From Spirochaetota bacterium (GTDB lineage: Bacteria; Spirochaetota; Spirochaetia; Treponematales; UBA12059), in the NCBI GenBank assembly GCA_029547205.1, contig JAKPPT010000137.1:1-64000 (forward strand): a stretch of 64,000 bases of DNA, in the 5' to 3' direction. The translations under genes and the position numbers were made by a program. This document shows, one piece after another, positions 1 through 8,869 of this stretch. Below the pieces are notes generated by a model. That model made no database searches and was not told the DNA's origin. It saw only the letters and a list, made by a program, of their open reading frames with translations. Position 1 is the stretch's first letter. The number at the start of each line of letters is the position of its first letter.

Positions 1-112
1 GGGTTCGACCCCCCTGAAGGAGCCAGGAAGACTACCTGGTTGATAGGCTGCAGGTATACGCACAGTAATGTGTTCAGCCGAGCAGTACTAATCCTCCGTG
101 AGGCTTGACCAT
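1..112 (+). rRNA. rrl: 23S rRNA, 3' end (partial)
   Basis: This is the last part of a 23S rRNA. The stretch around 38-110 follows the conserved end of bacterial 23S: a 'gttgataggctgcaggt' block, a 'cgcacagtaatgtgttcagccgagcagtactaa' type block and the closing 'cgtgaggcttgacc'. The gene enters from the left edge, so its 5' part is outside the window. The exact mature 3' end is uncertain by a few bases. A 5S gene follows on the same strand, so this is the distal end of an rRNA operon. Confidence 0.95.
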
Positions 113-154
113 AGCATAGCAAGCTCTCAATACAAATATGCAGAGAAACTATAG

Positions 155-176
155 ACAATCGTTTTTACAATCGTTT
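155..176 (+). repeat. Short tandem repeat in the 23S-5S spacer
   Basis: The 10-mer ACAATCGTTT occurs at 155-164 and again at 167-176, a period of 12 bases, within an otherwise T-rich spacer. No function is evident. It could be slippage in the spacer or part of an rRNA processing or antitermination signal. Confidence 0.6.
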
Positions 177-192
177 CTTTTTTCCGCGCGCA

Positions 193-221
193 GTGAGGCT
201 CCTCTTTCTTGAGCGCCTCAC
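193..221 (+). other. Hairpin in the 23S-5S spacer
   Basis: GTGAGGCTC at 193-201 can pair with the reverse-complementary arm ending at 221, leaving a two-base bulge and a pyrimidine-rich loop. No U-run follows and a 5S gene lies downstream, so a processing stem in the precursor rRNA is more likely than a terminator. The partner stem for 23S maturation would lie upstream, outside the window. Confidence 0.45.
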
Positions 222-247
222 GTAAAGCATACAGGTTATGAATGTAT

Positions 248-360
<113 letters not shown>

Positions 361-417
361 TTTTTTTATTGTAGTGAATTTATAAAAGTAGTGAGTTTTA
401 AAAAAAGAAAAAATTAC

Positions 418-446
418 TTGAGCCGATAATCTAAAAATGTTACACT
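418..446 (+). promoter_or_regulatory. Predicted sigma-70 promoter of cheW
   Basis: TTGAGC (418-423), 17 bases, then TACACT (441-446), which also carries an upstream TGt, giving an extended -10. The predicted transcript starts near 453 and includes the GGAGG before cheW. Confidence 0.55.
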
Positions 447-475
447 ATAAATAACAAGGGTTTGTGGAGGAAATA

Positions 476-955
476 ATGGCTGATAGAGATGCAACGCTCC
501 AATTGGTAACATTTCAGCTTGGTGAAGAGCTATATGGAATTGATATAATGGATGTTAAGGAAATTGTCAGAGTTCAGGAAATCCGACCAATACCAAATGC
601 TCCTGCATATGTAGAAGGGTTATTCAAACTTCGTGAATTTATAATTCCAATAATCAATTTACATAAACGATTCCACTTAAAAAAAGCGCAGCTCGATGAA
701 GATGAAGAATTGCTGTCGGGATTTATCATTCTTGATATTGATGGCATGAAAATAGGAATTATTATCGATAAAATTGAGCGAGTCATTTCTATCGAATTCA
801 ACCAGATACAGCCTCCACCCCAGATGCTCTCTGGTATTGGTGCAGAATACATACAGGGCGTTGTAAAACAAAATGATAGTTATCTCATTATTATCGATAC
901 ACAAAAACTTTTTACAGCAAAAGAACTGCAAAAAATCGATGAAATAAGAAGATAA
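476..955 (+). CDS. cheW: Chemotaxis coupling protein CheW
   Basis: A 159-residue protein that is one CheW domain throughout. CheW is a cytoplasmic adaptor linking chemoreceptors to the CheA kinase. Typical segments are visible: an N-terminal 'LVTFQLGEELYGIDI' strand, 'VKEIVR', 'PNAPAYVEGLFKLR' before the hydrophobic 'IIPIINL' strand, and the later 'GIIIDKIERVI' region. The frame also opens at a GTG (464), but GGAGG at 466-470 is placed five bases before the ATG at 476, so ATG 476 is chosen. No other chemotaxis gene is in the window, so CheA and the receptors must be encoded elsewhere. The next gene starts 12 bases after the stop and probably shares the transcript. Confidence 0.95.
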   Translation: MADRDATLQLVTFQLGEELYGIDIMDVKEIVRVQEIRPIPNAPAYVEGLFKLREFIIPIINLHKRFHLKKAQLDEDEELLSGFIILDIDGMKIGIIIDKIERVISIEFNQIQPPPQMLSGIGAEYIQGVVKQNDSYLIIIDTQKLFTAKELQKIDEIRR

Positions 956-967
956 GGTTATAGCAAC

Positions 968-2071
968 ATGATATTGACTCCAAAAAACTCTTATATCAGA
1001 CGGCGTGAAATGAATGCCGTTCTCGATTGTCTTGTAGAAGATTTTTCAAACAACGGATTTTACCGCACGCAATTCCTTAAACAAGCAAAAGAAATTTTTA
1101 GTTTTGAATATGGTGTTGCGCTACGCTCTCCGTGTACAGCATTGAACTATGCATTGCAATGCTGCGATATCCATGCTGGAGACATGGTGGGAATTCCTGC
1201 GCTGGCAGATGCATGGGTGATGCATGTTTTAGAAGCATTAGGAGCAAAACCCGTCTGGATTGATGCTGATGAAACATCAGCGGTGATATCACAAAATAGC
1301 CTCGGTGAAGCGATGAAGCAGGGTATAAAAGCACTGTACTATAAACATCCCTGGGGCATCCTGCATGAACCATCATTGTTTGAAGGTATAACGATACCTA
1401 TAATAGAAGATATTTCGTGCGCGTTTGGAGCCTGGTCAGTAGAAAAAATTGATGAACAGGAAACAGAAGCAAAAAATACAGAGAATTCCAATGAAGATAT
1501 AGAAACAATCCCTAAAACAGCACGGTTCGCAGGAACATTCGGTACATTTATACTTATTGGACTTGAACCTGGAGATTATTTTACTGCTGGTGGAGGAATG
1601 TTATTGTATGCAAAGTCGCGCAGGGAGGCACAGGTATTAAAAAACTTTGCAGACAAACTGCCTGATGAAGTAATGCTCGGTGATATGAATGCAGCACTTG
1701 CAGTATCACAATTTGCTGAAAAAAATCGCATGCAAAAAAGAAGACAGGAGCTAGCTGATCTCTTTAAGCAAAGTCTTGGACGATCTCATCACAAAAGCCT
1801 TATTCAAACTGCTGAAGGTTGTTCCAGCAATGCAGGTTGTGTTGTACTTGCAACGGGGAGCGTTAAAGACATAGTACAGTATGCAAAAAAGAAAGAAGTA
1901 GAAACGATGCCTGCTTTTGCAAATTCCTGTGTGCTTAAAGGCTTCGTACCAGATGATTGCTGTCCGGTAGCAAAAACGTTGGCTTTTAGAGCAATAGCCT
2001 TTCCTTTATATCCGGGAATCAATAAAACGCAGGCAGGAAAAATTGCAAAAGTGCTTGCAACCATGCCCTAA
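968..2071 (+). CDS. DegT/DnrJ/EryC1-family aminotransferase homologue without the PLP lysine
   Basis: A 367-residue protein with the fold pattern of sugar aminotransferases: 'YGVALRSPCTALNYAL' for the cofactor phosphate region, 'IPALADAWVMHVLEALGAKPVWIDAD', and 'IIEDISCAFGA' (residues 145-155) with the conserved Asp148. The family normally has SFxxxKxxxxGEGG. Here the matching stretch reads 'FILIGLEPGDYFTAGGGM' (194-211), and the Schiff-base lysine position is Glu or Gly whichever way it is aligned. An acidic insertion (about residues 160-185) lies before it. Family membership is clear. Loss of transamination is an inference, and the present role is unknown. It lies between cheW and nadK. Confidence 0.75.
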   Translation: MILTPKNSYIRRREMNAVLDCLVEDFSNNGFYRTQFLKQAKEIFSFEYGVALRSPCTALNYALQCCDIHAGDMVGIPALADAWVMHVLEALGAKPVWIDADETSAVISQNSLGEAMKQGIKALYYKHPWGILHEPSLFEGITIPIIEDISCAFGAWSVEKIDEQETEAKNTENSNEDIETIPKTARFAGTFGTFILIGLEPGDYFTAGGGMLLYAKSRREAQVLKNFADKLPDEVMLGDMNAALAVSQFAEKNRMQKRRQELADLFKQSLGRSHHKSLIQTAEGCSSNAGCVVLATGSVKDIVQYAKKKEVETMPAFANSCVLKGFVPDDCCPVAKTLAFRAIAFPLYPGINKTQAGKIAKVLATMP

Positions 2072-2095
2072 CAGCATGCATGAACTCGAGTTCTG

Positions 2096-2104
2096 TGATA
2101 CAAT
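2096..2104 (+). promoter_or_regulatory. Extended -10 element upstream of nadK
   Basis: TGATACAAT (2096-2104) is an extended -10 with no good -35. Transcription would start near 2111 and give a leader of about 50 bases before nadK. Confidence 0.4.
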
Positions 2105-2157
2105 ATGTGTGAGTATATGAAAGCAATGCTCAGTAAGTTACATACCGTTCATGTAAG

Positions 2158-3018
2158 GTGGCAGAGGTGAATGTTAGCAATGTTGCTGTTATAGCTAATC
2201 GGCATAAACAGGATTGTGAACGGCTGGAAAAAGATATACGATCACGACTCGAAGCTGAAGGTGTACAGGTTCATGTATTTAGTTTTTTCGGAAAACCTAC
2301 TGAGACACCCAATCTGTGCAAATCAGATCTTATTATTACGTTAGGTGGGGACGGAACAGTATTATACGCAGGGAGACTCGCTGCCGGCTGTAATGTTCCT
2401 ATATTACCAGTAAATTTAGGGAGTCTTGGATTTATTGCCTGGATAAAACGAAATGATTGGTATGCAGCATACAGAGCTGTCGTTGAAGATAAACTCGTTA
2501 TGTCTCGCCGCATGATGCTTTCAGTCCAGATTGTACGAGAAGGCATCACTATTCATGAATATGTTGCTTTAAATGATGCCGTTGTCTCGAGCGCAATGCT
2601 TGCCCGGATAGTCAATTTAAGTATCAATATTAGCGGTTCACCTCTTGGAACATACAAAGCCGATGGCGTTATCGTTGCAACACCTACAGGTTCAACAGCG
2701 TATTCACTTGCTGCAGGCGGTCCTATTCTTGATGTTGACATGGAAGCAATGGTGTTTAATCCGATATGTCCATTTACCCTCTCAAATCGACCGCTTGTTG
2801 TTCCAGGAAATGAAACAATAGAACTTTATGTTGAAATGGAGCAGCGAGAAAAATTGATTTTGACTATCGACGGTCAAGAGTATCTCGATTTAATGGAGGG
2901 TGATAGAATATTTTTAAAAAAAGCTAATTATAGTGCTAATATCTTTTGCAGCGCACGCGGTGCTTTTTATCAAGTATTGCGTTCAAAGTTCAATTGGTCA
3001 GGTGGTCCCGATGCTTGA
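2158..3018 (+). CDS. nadK: NAD kinase
   Basis: Phosphorylates NAD to NADP using ATP or polyphosphate. About 283-286 residues, normal for bacterial NadK. Key motifs are present: 'LGGDGTVL' (nucleotide and catalytic Asp), 'LNDAVVS', and 'KADGVIVATPTGSTAYSLAAGGP', with a C-terminal 'LTIDGQE'. The start is uncertain. GTG at 2158 and GTG at 2167 are in frame, and AAGG at 2155-2158 sits eight bases before 2167, which makes 2167 at least as likely. The end overlaps recN by eight bases, so the two are probably translationally coupled. Confidence 0.95.
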   Translation: MAEVNVSNVAVIANRHKQDCERLEKDIRSRLEAEGVQVHVFSFFGKPTETPNLCKSDLIITLGGDGTVLYAGRLAAGCNVPILPVNLGSLGFIAWIKRNDWYAAYRAVVEDKLVMSRRMMLSVQIVREGITIHEYVALNDAVVSSAMLARIVNLSINISGSPLGTYKADGVIVATPTGSTAYSLAAGGPILDVDMEAMVFNPICPFTLSNRPLVVPGNETIELYVEMEQREKLILTIDGQEYLDLMEGDRIFLKKANYSANIFCSARGAFYQVLRSKFNWSGGPDA

Positions 3019-4687
3019 AGAATTAGTGATAAAAGATTATGCAATTATTGAAAGAACTGTCATAGAATTTGAAAAAGGCTTAACATTATTTACCGGTGAA
3101 ACTGGTGCTGGAAAATCAATACTCATCGGTGCACTGGGTTTTCTTCTCGGTGCAAAGGCTGAAACTGGCTGTATTAGAACAGGCGCAGAAGAAACATCCG
3201 TGTCCGGAACATTTTCCATCTATGGAAATCAGGAAGCATGTTCCTGGCTGGCGAATCATGATATTGCTGCAGATGATGAAAAAGTAGTGTTGCGGAGAAT
3301 TTTAAAAACTAATGGCAGAGGTGCATGCTACATAAATGATATTCCTGTAACACGGCAAAACCTTGAAGCATTTGCGCAAACACTTGTAGAAATTCATGGA
3401 CAGCGGGATGGTATGGGACTGCTTAAGCCTGAACGACAACGGCAGGTTCTTGATAGGTACGCAGGGTTAGATGAGAAACTAGCAGCTTATACGAATGTTT
3501 ATACAGAGCTATGCAGTCTACAGCGTCAATTGGAAATTATTGAACATGATGATGCACAAGAAGAACGAGAGACTGAATTGCTTGCTTTTGCAGTAAAAGA
3601 AATAAGTGAAGCTAATATTTCAGCTAATGAAGAAAATTTGCTTCAGGAAGAAGAAAATAGACTATCACAATATGAAAAACTGTACGCATCAGTATCTTCA
3701 TTGCATGAGATTTTTTCTGACCATGAGGGAATTATTGCAAAATTACGGAAAGCAACTACCACCTTAGAACATGTCGGTACCCTGGATCCAAAGCTTTCAA
3801 GTATTTCTGAATCAGTAACAAATTCTTATTACGAACTTGAAGAAGCAGCTCGTAATATCTCAACCTATCTCGATAAGCTTTCATTTGATCCCGATCGATT
3901 AGAAAAAATTGAAGAACGACTGGCTCTCCTGCAAAAGCTCAAGAAAAAATATGGAAAAACAGTGGAAGATGTAATCAAGTACAAAGAAGAAGCAGAAAAA
4001 AGACTTGAAGCATTTGCTCATCGAGGTGATGATATTGAAATCCTTAAAAAGAAAATTACTGAAAAAGAAAAACTTGTGTATGAGCTTGCTGATGAGTTAA
4101 GCAAACAGAGAAATTTTGCAAAAAAAACATTAGAAGAAAAAATTCTTTCGATACTCCATACTCTTGGTATGCCTCATGCTGTTTTTTCAATAAAAATGGG
4201 TAGAAAGCCGCTCGATAATGGAAAAATTGTTGTTGGCCCTTATGGCTATGATGAACCAGAATTCCTGATTTCTGCTAACAAAGGTGAACCGCTTAAACCT
4301 TTGTCGCTTGTTGTTTCTGGTGGAGAATTGGCGCGTATTATGTTAGCGGTAAAAACAGTGCTTGCGATGGCAGATGATATACCAACACTCATTTTTGATG
4401 AAGTTGATACGGGCATAGGTGGAGAGGTAGTAGTAAGCGTTGGTAAACATTTGTTTGAGTTATCCAGAACAAAACAGGTTTTATGTATTACACATCTTGC
4501 AGTTATCGCTGCAAAGGCTGATAATCATTATAAAGTAGAAAAATATATTGAAAAGGATCGTACAGCAACACGGCTCCAGAAAATGCCTTTTGACGCACGG
4601 GTAAAGGAAATTGCACGAATGCTGGCAGGAGATTCTGCAGGTGAAGCAGCTTTATTGCATGCCCGAACACTGTTAGAAGATAAGTAA
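3011..4687 (+). CDS. recN: DNA repair protein RecN
   Basis: SMC-like ATPase of double-strand break repair, 558 residues (family about 550). Walker A 'GETGAGKS' lies close to the N-terminus, long coiled-coil segments fill the middle, and the C-terminal part has the signature 'LVVSGGELARIMLA' and Walker B 'LIFDEVDTGIGG', followed by 'CITHLAVIAA'. The frame opens earlier (2933), but ATG 3011 gives the usual MLEELVIKDYAII N-terminus and has AGGTGG at 3000-3005. It overlaps the nadK stop, so nadK and recN form a coupled pair. Confidence 0.97.
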   Translation: MLEELVIKDYAIIERTVIEFEKGLTLFTGETGAGKSILIGALGFLLGAKAETGCIRTGAEETSVSGTFSIYGNQEACSWLANHDIAADDEKVVLRRILKTNGRGACYINDIPVTRQNLEAFAQTLVEIHGQRDGMGLLKPERQRQVLDRYAGLDEKLAAYTNVYTELCSLQRQLEIIEHDDAQEERETELLAFAVKEISEANISANEENLLQEEENRLSQYEKLYASVSSLHEIFSDHEGIIAKLRKATTTLEHVGTLDPKLSSISESVTNSYYELEEAARNISTYLDKLSFDPDRLEKIEERLALLQKLKKKYGKTVEDVIKYKEEAEKRLEAFAHRGDDIEILKKKITEKEKLVYELADELSKQRNFAKKTLEEKILSILHTLGMPHAVFSIKMGRKPLDNGKIVVGPYGYDEPEFLISANKGEPLKPLSLVVSGGELARIMLAVKTVLAMADDIPTLIFDEVDTGIGGEVVVSVGKHLFELSRTKQVLCITHLAVIAAKADNHYKVEKYIEKDRTATRLQKMPFDARVKEIARMLAGDSAGEAALLHARTLLEDK

Positions 4688-4730
4688 TCTGCCGATATTT
4701 AAGTAATAAACCTATCTAGGATGCAAATGT

Positions 4731-5543
4731 ATGGGAAAAGCAACGCAGGAATCACGAAACAAATACATGCTAAAAGTTCAGGAATATAAAAAAATAATCG
4801 ATGAACTTTCAGCAAAAGAACAGTCGATGGTGGCTATTCTTAAACAGGGAAATCCAATTACGATTGGTCATGGCTATTTTAAACTGGCAAATGCTGCTCT
4901 CGATATTACATCGTATTATATTTTATTAAATACGCTTTCTGTAGCACTCATTGGCATAAAAAATGAAGATGCATTAGCAGATGCACGTAAAGCTGTTGGT
5001 CGTTCTATAAAATACATTGAAGATATTGTGACACCATATATTGATGTGCCATTTTCGGAATATGAAAAGAATCTGGAGGCCATAGCAGACATCTCATATG
5101 AGGACCGCTACAATTTATTTAGAAAAATAGGTTTTGCAATTGCGGAAATTGAAACCGGGTATGGCACTTTATCTAAGTGGAAATGGTCTTTTGTAGAGTT
5201 ATGGGGAAAACATGCAGTTATAACAAGAAATTTGCTGGATCTCAAAAAAGCATACACCGATATGGACTTTTCATCGCCTAATAGGGAGATAGTTTTATCG
5301 TATATTGATTATATAAAAAAATTATTTCAACAAGCAGCTGATAAGTATCGGGAAAAATATGAAATATTTTCTAATAAAATTGAGGATTTTAAGTCTGCTA
5401 TAGTGTTCCTTTCTGGACTGCGTAGGTTTTATATTACAATGGGCGAAAAAGACGAAGCTGATGAACTTAAGAAAAAAATTGAAGTCTGGAATAACAAGCT
5501 CAACGCTGATCAGAAAAAAATGGAAGAAGACCGTAAGAAATAA
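4731..5543 (+). CDS. Conserved-looking helical protein of unknown function
   Basis: 270 residues, mostly charged and predicted helical, with no signal peptide and no recognisable motif. It has a central 'YYILLNTLSVALIG' hydrophobic patch and a strongly basic and acidic C-terminal tail (KKMEEDRKK). AGGA at 4718-4721 is about nine bases before ATG 4731. It lies 43 bases after recN on the same strand and may be the last gene of the cheW-recN transcript. Its stop is two bases from the cdd stop on the other strand, and no terminator is visible between them. A cytoplasmic structural or coiled-coil role is possible, but I do not recognise the family. Confidence 0.7.
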   Translation: MGKATQESRNKYMLKVQEYKKIIDELSAKEQSMVAILKQGNPITIGHGYFKLANAALDITSYYILLNTLSVALIGIKNEDALADARKAVGRSIKYIEDIVTPYIDVPFSEYEKNLEAIADISYEDRYNLFRKIGFAIAEIETGYGTLSKWKWSFVELWGKHAVITRNLLDLKKAYTDMDFSSPNREIVLSYIDYIKKLFQQAADKYREKYEIFSNKIEDFKSAIVFLSGLRRFYITMGEKDEADELKKKIEVWNNKLNADQKKMEEDRKK

Positions 5544-5545
5544 AC

Positions 5546-5947
5546 TTACTGTTTTTTAAGTTCATGGAGTGCATCAAACGGAAAAAGCTCGCCCATAGTG
5601 GTAGCAATAATATTATCTGAGGTACTGCCAAAATAAATAGGAAAATCTGCCTGCACAAATTCGCTTAGTACCTGACGGCATGCACCACAGGGGCTGACAG
5701 GGTACTGCGCATCTGGTGTAGCAATTGCCAATGCTGTAAATTTAGTTTTACCTTGTGTGACTGCGGTTGTAAGAGCAGTCCGTTCTGCACAAATTGTGAG
5801 CCCATAGGACCTGTTTTCTACATTTACACCAGTAATAACTGTGCCATCATCACAGAGTAACGCAGCACCGACTCTAAAATTTGAATATGGTGCATATGCT
5901 TTTGATGCAGCAGCAAATGCAAGAGCAAAAAGTTCATTGTGTGTCAT
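5546..5947 (-). CDS. cdd: Cytidine deaminase
   Basis: Zinc-dependent deamination of cytidine or deoxycytidine to uridine in pyrimidine salvage. 133 residues, the size of the homotetrameric bacterial enzyme. Zinc and catalytic residues are in 'ICAERTAL' (Cys and catalytic Glu) and 'SPCGACRQVL' (two Cys). 'APYSNFRVGAALLCDDG' and 'GVNVENRSYG' are typical substrate-binding segments. The frame extends to a TTG at 5962, but GAGG lies eight bases before ATG 5947, which is therefore chosen. Confidence 0.95.
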   Translation of the reverse strand: MTHNELFALAFAAASKAYAPYSNFRVGAALLCDDGTVITGVNVENRSYGLTICAERTALTTAVTQGKTKFTALAIATPDAQYPVSPCGACRQVLSEFVQADFPIYFGSTSDNIIATTMGELFPFDALHELKKQ

Positions 5948-5969
5948 AATGATATTCCTCAATTTCCTA

Positions 5970-5998
5970 TTGACTAGTAGTCATATACATTATACGAT
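5970..5998 (+). promoter_or_regulatory. Predicted promoter for the 6027-8803 operon
   Basis: TTGACT (5970-5975), 17 bases, TACGAT (5993-5998). The leader would be about 20 bases and contain the GTGGAG before ATG 6027. It lies in the gap shared with the divergent cdd. Confidence 0.5.
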
Positions 5999-6026
5999 TT
6001 TTCTGTATTTGAGAAGTGGAGATTTC

Positions 6027-7115
6027 ATGTCTGACGAGAAAAAAAATAAGAAAACGCTACTCGGTTTTATTTTCCCAGTTGTTTTATTGATTGCACTGTT
6101 TGTATTGCCAGCCAATTTACAAAAAGAGAGTTATTATAAGACAGCCTGGTATGTTTCTCTTGAAGAAATAAAACCATTTGCTCTGCCTGAACAAACGTTA
6201 AACAATGCAGCTTTAATACCATTTGTTACTGCAAATCGAATAGGATATATTACTCAAAATGGTACATTGGTCATGAACCTGGAACGAATGAATGGAAGCA
6301 TTATCGATAAAAATAAATGGTCTCAATGGAATTCTGTAGGTGATGAAAAACTGATAAAAAATATAGATGGAATAACCAGTAAAATTCCAGCACATGAGAT
6401 TCCTTTTTTTCAAAGGAATCGGATTTTTTCTGTTTCAACAGATGTATTGCGGTTAACCGAGTATAGCAAAGATGGCAAGGTTCTCTGGAATTACCAGCTT
6501 CCCTGTCATGTTTCTGCATTTTCTGTAAATGATTCTTTGGTGGCATGTGGATTAGTCAATGGTGATATAGTAATACTGGATAATAAGGGAAATGAGATTT
6601 CGTATACAAAAATTGGCGGAAGTAGAATCGAAGTCATTTTAGGGCTTGCGATTTCAAGTTCTGGTAATTATATAGCTGCAATAACGGGGATTGATCAACA
6701 GCGTATCATAATTCTTGAACGAGGTCAGAAAAATTATAGAATAGTTAAACACAAATACCTTACTAGCAATTTTAGAAATCAGGTGAATATCTACATCACA
6801 GCAGATGAAAATTATGTCTTATATAAAGATATGAGCGGTATAGGCGTATATGGTATTAAGAGAAATGAAAATATTGTGCTTCCCATTCCTGTTGATACTT
6901 TTAATATTTATGAAGGTCACGAAGGTTTAGGTATATGTCTCGTTGCTGATTTTATGCATGAACGCATCGTATACATTATGAATATGCCGCAGACAATTGT
7001 TGGAAAAATTATACTTCCTGCACGAAATACATTTTTTACCCTGCAGGATAATGCCTTATTGTTTGATGATGGTAGTGGTATTGCAGCATTGTTTTTCGAA
7101 AAGGATATGCAATGA
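6027..7115 (+). CDS. Membrane-anchored beta-propeller-like protein
   Basis: 362 residues. A basic N-terminus (MSDEKKNKK) is followed by one hydrophobic segment (about residues 11-28, 'LLGFIFPVVLLIALFVLP'). The rest is a periplasmic domain of repeated beta-strand units with PQQ/WD-like phrases such as 'SKDGKVLWNYQLPCHVSAFSVNDSLVACGLVNGDIVILDNKGNEI'-type sequence (only the pattern is meant) and 'LAISSSGNYIAAITG'. ATG 6027 follows GTGGAG. The earlier in-frame ATG at 5841 lies inside cdd and is rejected. The stop overlaps the next start (ATGA at 7112). Function is unknown. It is probably an envelope scaffold working with the M23-like protein encoded next. Confidence 0.75.
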   Translation: MSDEKKNKKTLLGFIFPVVLLIALFVLPANLQKESYYKTAWYVSLEEIKPFALPEQTLNNAALIPFVTANRIGYITQNGTLVMNLERMNGSIIDKNKWSQWNSVGDEKLIKNIDGITSKIPAHEIPFFQRNRIFSVSTDVLRLTEYSKDGKVLWNYQLPCHVSAFSVNDSLVACGLVNGDIVILDNKGNEISYTKIGGSRIEVILGLAISSSGNYIAAITGIDQQRIIILERGQKNYRIVKHKYLTSNFRNQVNIYITADENYVLYKDMSGIGVYGIKRNENIVLPIPVDTFNIYEGHEGLGICLVADFMHERIVYIMNMPQTIVGKIILPARNTFFTLQDNALLFDDGSGIAALFFEKDMQ

Positions 7116-7957
7116 AGCGTTATGGTATTCTCTTTGTGCTAATTGGATTAGTTGCGGTGCTTTGGGCTGTTATCTGGCCACTTTCATATGAGTATGCTTC
7201 AAATGGATTTGGCTTATTCATTCGGGGAACGATTAATCGGGGTATTGAGTTTAACTCACAAAATACCCAAATTACCGCTCCATCTGATGGAGAAGTTGTT
7301 TTCGAATGCAGTGAACCAACATTGTTAAGCGGCTTTCCCATTCCGGAAGGTTCTATGCTTGTATGTAAAAATCAGGGTGATATTCTTACTATATACACTG
7401 GTTTGATAACTGCTCCTACGGTTTTGAAAACTCCTCAATTCAAAGAAAATGATCTGCTTGGAATGACACAGAATGTTCCTGATGCACGAGCATATGCATA
7501 TGTTTTTGATCTAAAAAATTCAATGTATCTGCACCCTCATCATGTCTTTCCAATTATAAAAGAGACTAATGCGCCGCAGATCCGTGCTGCTCTGCTGTTT
7601 AACGAAACCGGCGAGGTACAGCTTTCACAGATTAAAAATATCAAGCAGGGTAATTGGTACCTTAAATGTAAAGCTATTGATATTGTAAACCCTGCTTATA
7701 CTGATGGAGTAAAAAGGGTAACTTTTTTACTCAATGGAATGGAAAAATACACTATCATGCTTGATACAATTGCTGTAAAAAATGGCAAGCTGGTATTTCA
7801 AGCAAATAATAGTTGGTCTAGTGATGTAATTGATTCAAATGGTTTTATTGTTTTAGGTCCAGCTTATATTACTAAAGGTAAATCTATTATAACTCTAGTT
7901 CTGGAAGATTTTTATGGTAATACAAAAGGTTATTCCTGGTCGATAACTGTTGAATAG
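7112..7957 (+). CDS. M23/LytM-like envelope protein lacking the zinc ligands
   Basis: 281 residues with an N-terminal membrane anchor or signal (about residues 4-22). The segment 'ITAPSDGEVVF' followed by 'GSMLVCKNQGDILTIYTGL' resembles the beta-barrel core of M23 peptidases. However, the HxxxD and HxH metal-binding motifs are absent, so catalysis is unlikely. The C-terminal half ('GNWYLKCKAIDIV', 'VTFLLNGMEKYTIMLDTI') resembles an immunoglobulin-like beta domain. It overlaps the propeller gene by four bases and is directly followed by a methyltransferase gene. Degenerate LytM proteins often regulate cell-wall enzymes, but that role is only an analogy here. Confidence 0.6.
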   Translation: MKRYGILFVLIGLVAVLWAVIWPLSYEYASNGFGLFIRGTINRGIEFNSQNTQITAPSDGEVVFECSEPTLLSGFPIPEGSMLVCKNQGDILTIYTGLITAPTVLKTPQFKENDLLGMTQNVPDARAYAYVFDLKNSMYLHPHHVFPIIKETNAPQIRAALLFNETGEVQLSQIKNIKQGNWYLKCKAIDIVNPAYTDGVKRVTFLLNGMEKYTIMLDTIAVKNGKLVFQANNSWSSDVIDSNGFIVLGPAYITKGKSIITLVLEDFYGNTKGYSWSITVE

Positions 7958-8803
7958 ATGGCAGTAAAGACATATGCAACACTAAAATCATCATCTCATA
8001 GCTGCTCTGTGAATTGTCCCATATGTGGTTCCTCTATCGTTCGGGGTAAACAATGGAATACACAGGGAGTAACATTTGTCCAGTGCACATGCGGTTTATG
8101 GCGTCAGGATCCACAACCTGCAAAAGAAGAAGTAACAGGCTGGTATGATAGTGCATATTTAGCATATGAAATTGAACATCAGTATGTGTTTCGCGATATT
8201 GCTCTGAAGAGTCTTAGCGAAGCTGGTATCATTCCGGAACTAATTCCGCAAACTTTACCTCCTGACCTACTCGAAATAGGTTGTGCAACAGGGGCACTGC
8301 TCGATGTTTTTGCAAAACAGGGATGGAAAACAACCGGGGTAGAAATAAGCAAGGAACTTGCCAATTATGGTCGTGAACAGTTTGGGCTTACCATACAGAA
8401 CTGTACTCTCGAACAGGCGCATTTTGCAGATGCTTCATTTTCAATGATTTTTGCGTTTCATCTCATAGAACATTTAAATGATCCAGCATCATTTATTGCT
8501 GAACTGTATAGAATACTCCGTCATAAGGGGAAACTTGTGCTCATCACACCAAATGCATCCAGTTTCCAGGCTCATCTCATGCAGGAAGCATGGCGCAGTG
8601 CTATATCAGACCATCTGTTTTTATTTTCAGTACAGAATCTCAAAGCTTTGCTTAAAACGTATGGGTTTTCCATTGCATATATAAAAACATGGGGTGGGTG
8701 GCCACTCGGTATGAAACCAAAACTGTTTAAAAAACCGCTTGATAGACTTGCAAAGGCTGCAGGTTGTGGTGATGTTATGATAATCAGAGCCCAAAAGCCA
8801 TAA
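7958..8803 (+). CDS. Class I SAM-dependent methyltransferase with an N-terminal zinc-finger-like motif
   Basis: 281 residues. An N-terminal Cys-rich segment ('NCPICGSS' and 'QCTCG', about residues 19-48) looks like a metal-binding knuckle. It is followed by a Methyltransf_11-type Rossmann domain: 'LLEIGCATGALLDVFAKQGWKTTGVEIS' is motif I and the acidic loop, 'MIFAFHLIEHLNDP' the later core, and 'LVLITPNASS' a post-core strand. This domain order is known from sugar or lipid O-methyltransferases and biotin- or ubiquinone-type enzymes, so the substrate cannot be named. The ATG follows the previous stop with no gap and no clear ribosome-binding site, so translation probably depends on the upstream gene. 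Confidence 0.8.
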   Translation: MAVKTYATLKSSSHSCSVNCPICGSSIVRGKQWNTQGVTFVQCTCGLWRQDPQPAKEEVTGWYDSAYLAYEIEHQYVFRDIALKSLSEAGIIPELIPQTLPPDLLEIGCATGALLDVFAKQGWKTTGVEISKELANYGREQFGLTIQNCTLEQAHFADASFSMIFAFHLIEHLNDPASFIAELYRILRHKGKLVLITPNASSFQAHLMQEAWRSAISDHLFLFSVQNLKALLKTYGFSIAYIKTWGGWPLGMKPKLFKKPLDRLAKAAGCGDVMIIRAQKP

Positions 8804-8869
8804 TGCTAGTATTTTTTTTTATTTTTATTTACACTAAACATATCGCACAGTAGAAAAGGAGTATCGTTT

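Noticed and set aside
2933-3010. Longer N-terminus for RecN
   Set aside because: Would add 26 residues overlapping nadK; ATG 3011 gives the family N-terminus and has a ribosome-binding site.
5841-6026. Longer N-terminus for the propeller protein
   Set aside because: Would overlap cdd; ATG 6027 is followed by a normal anchor and preceded by GTGGAG.
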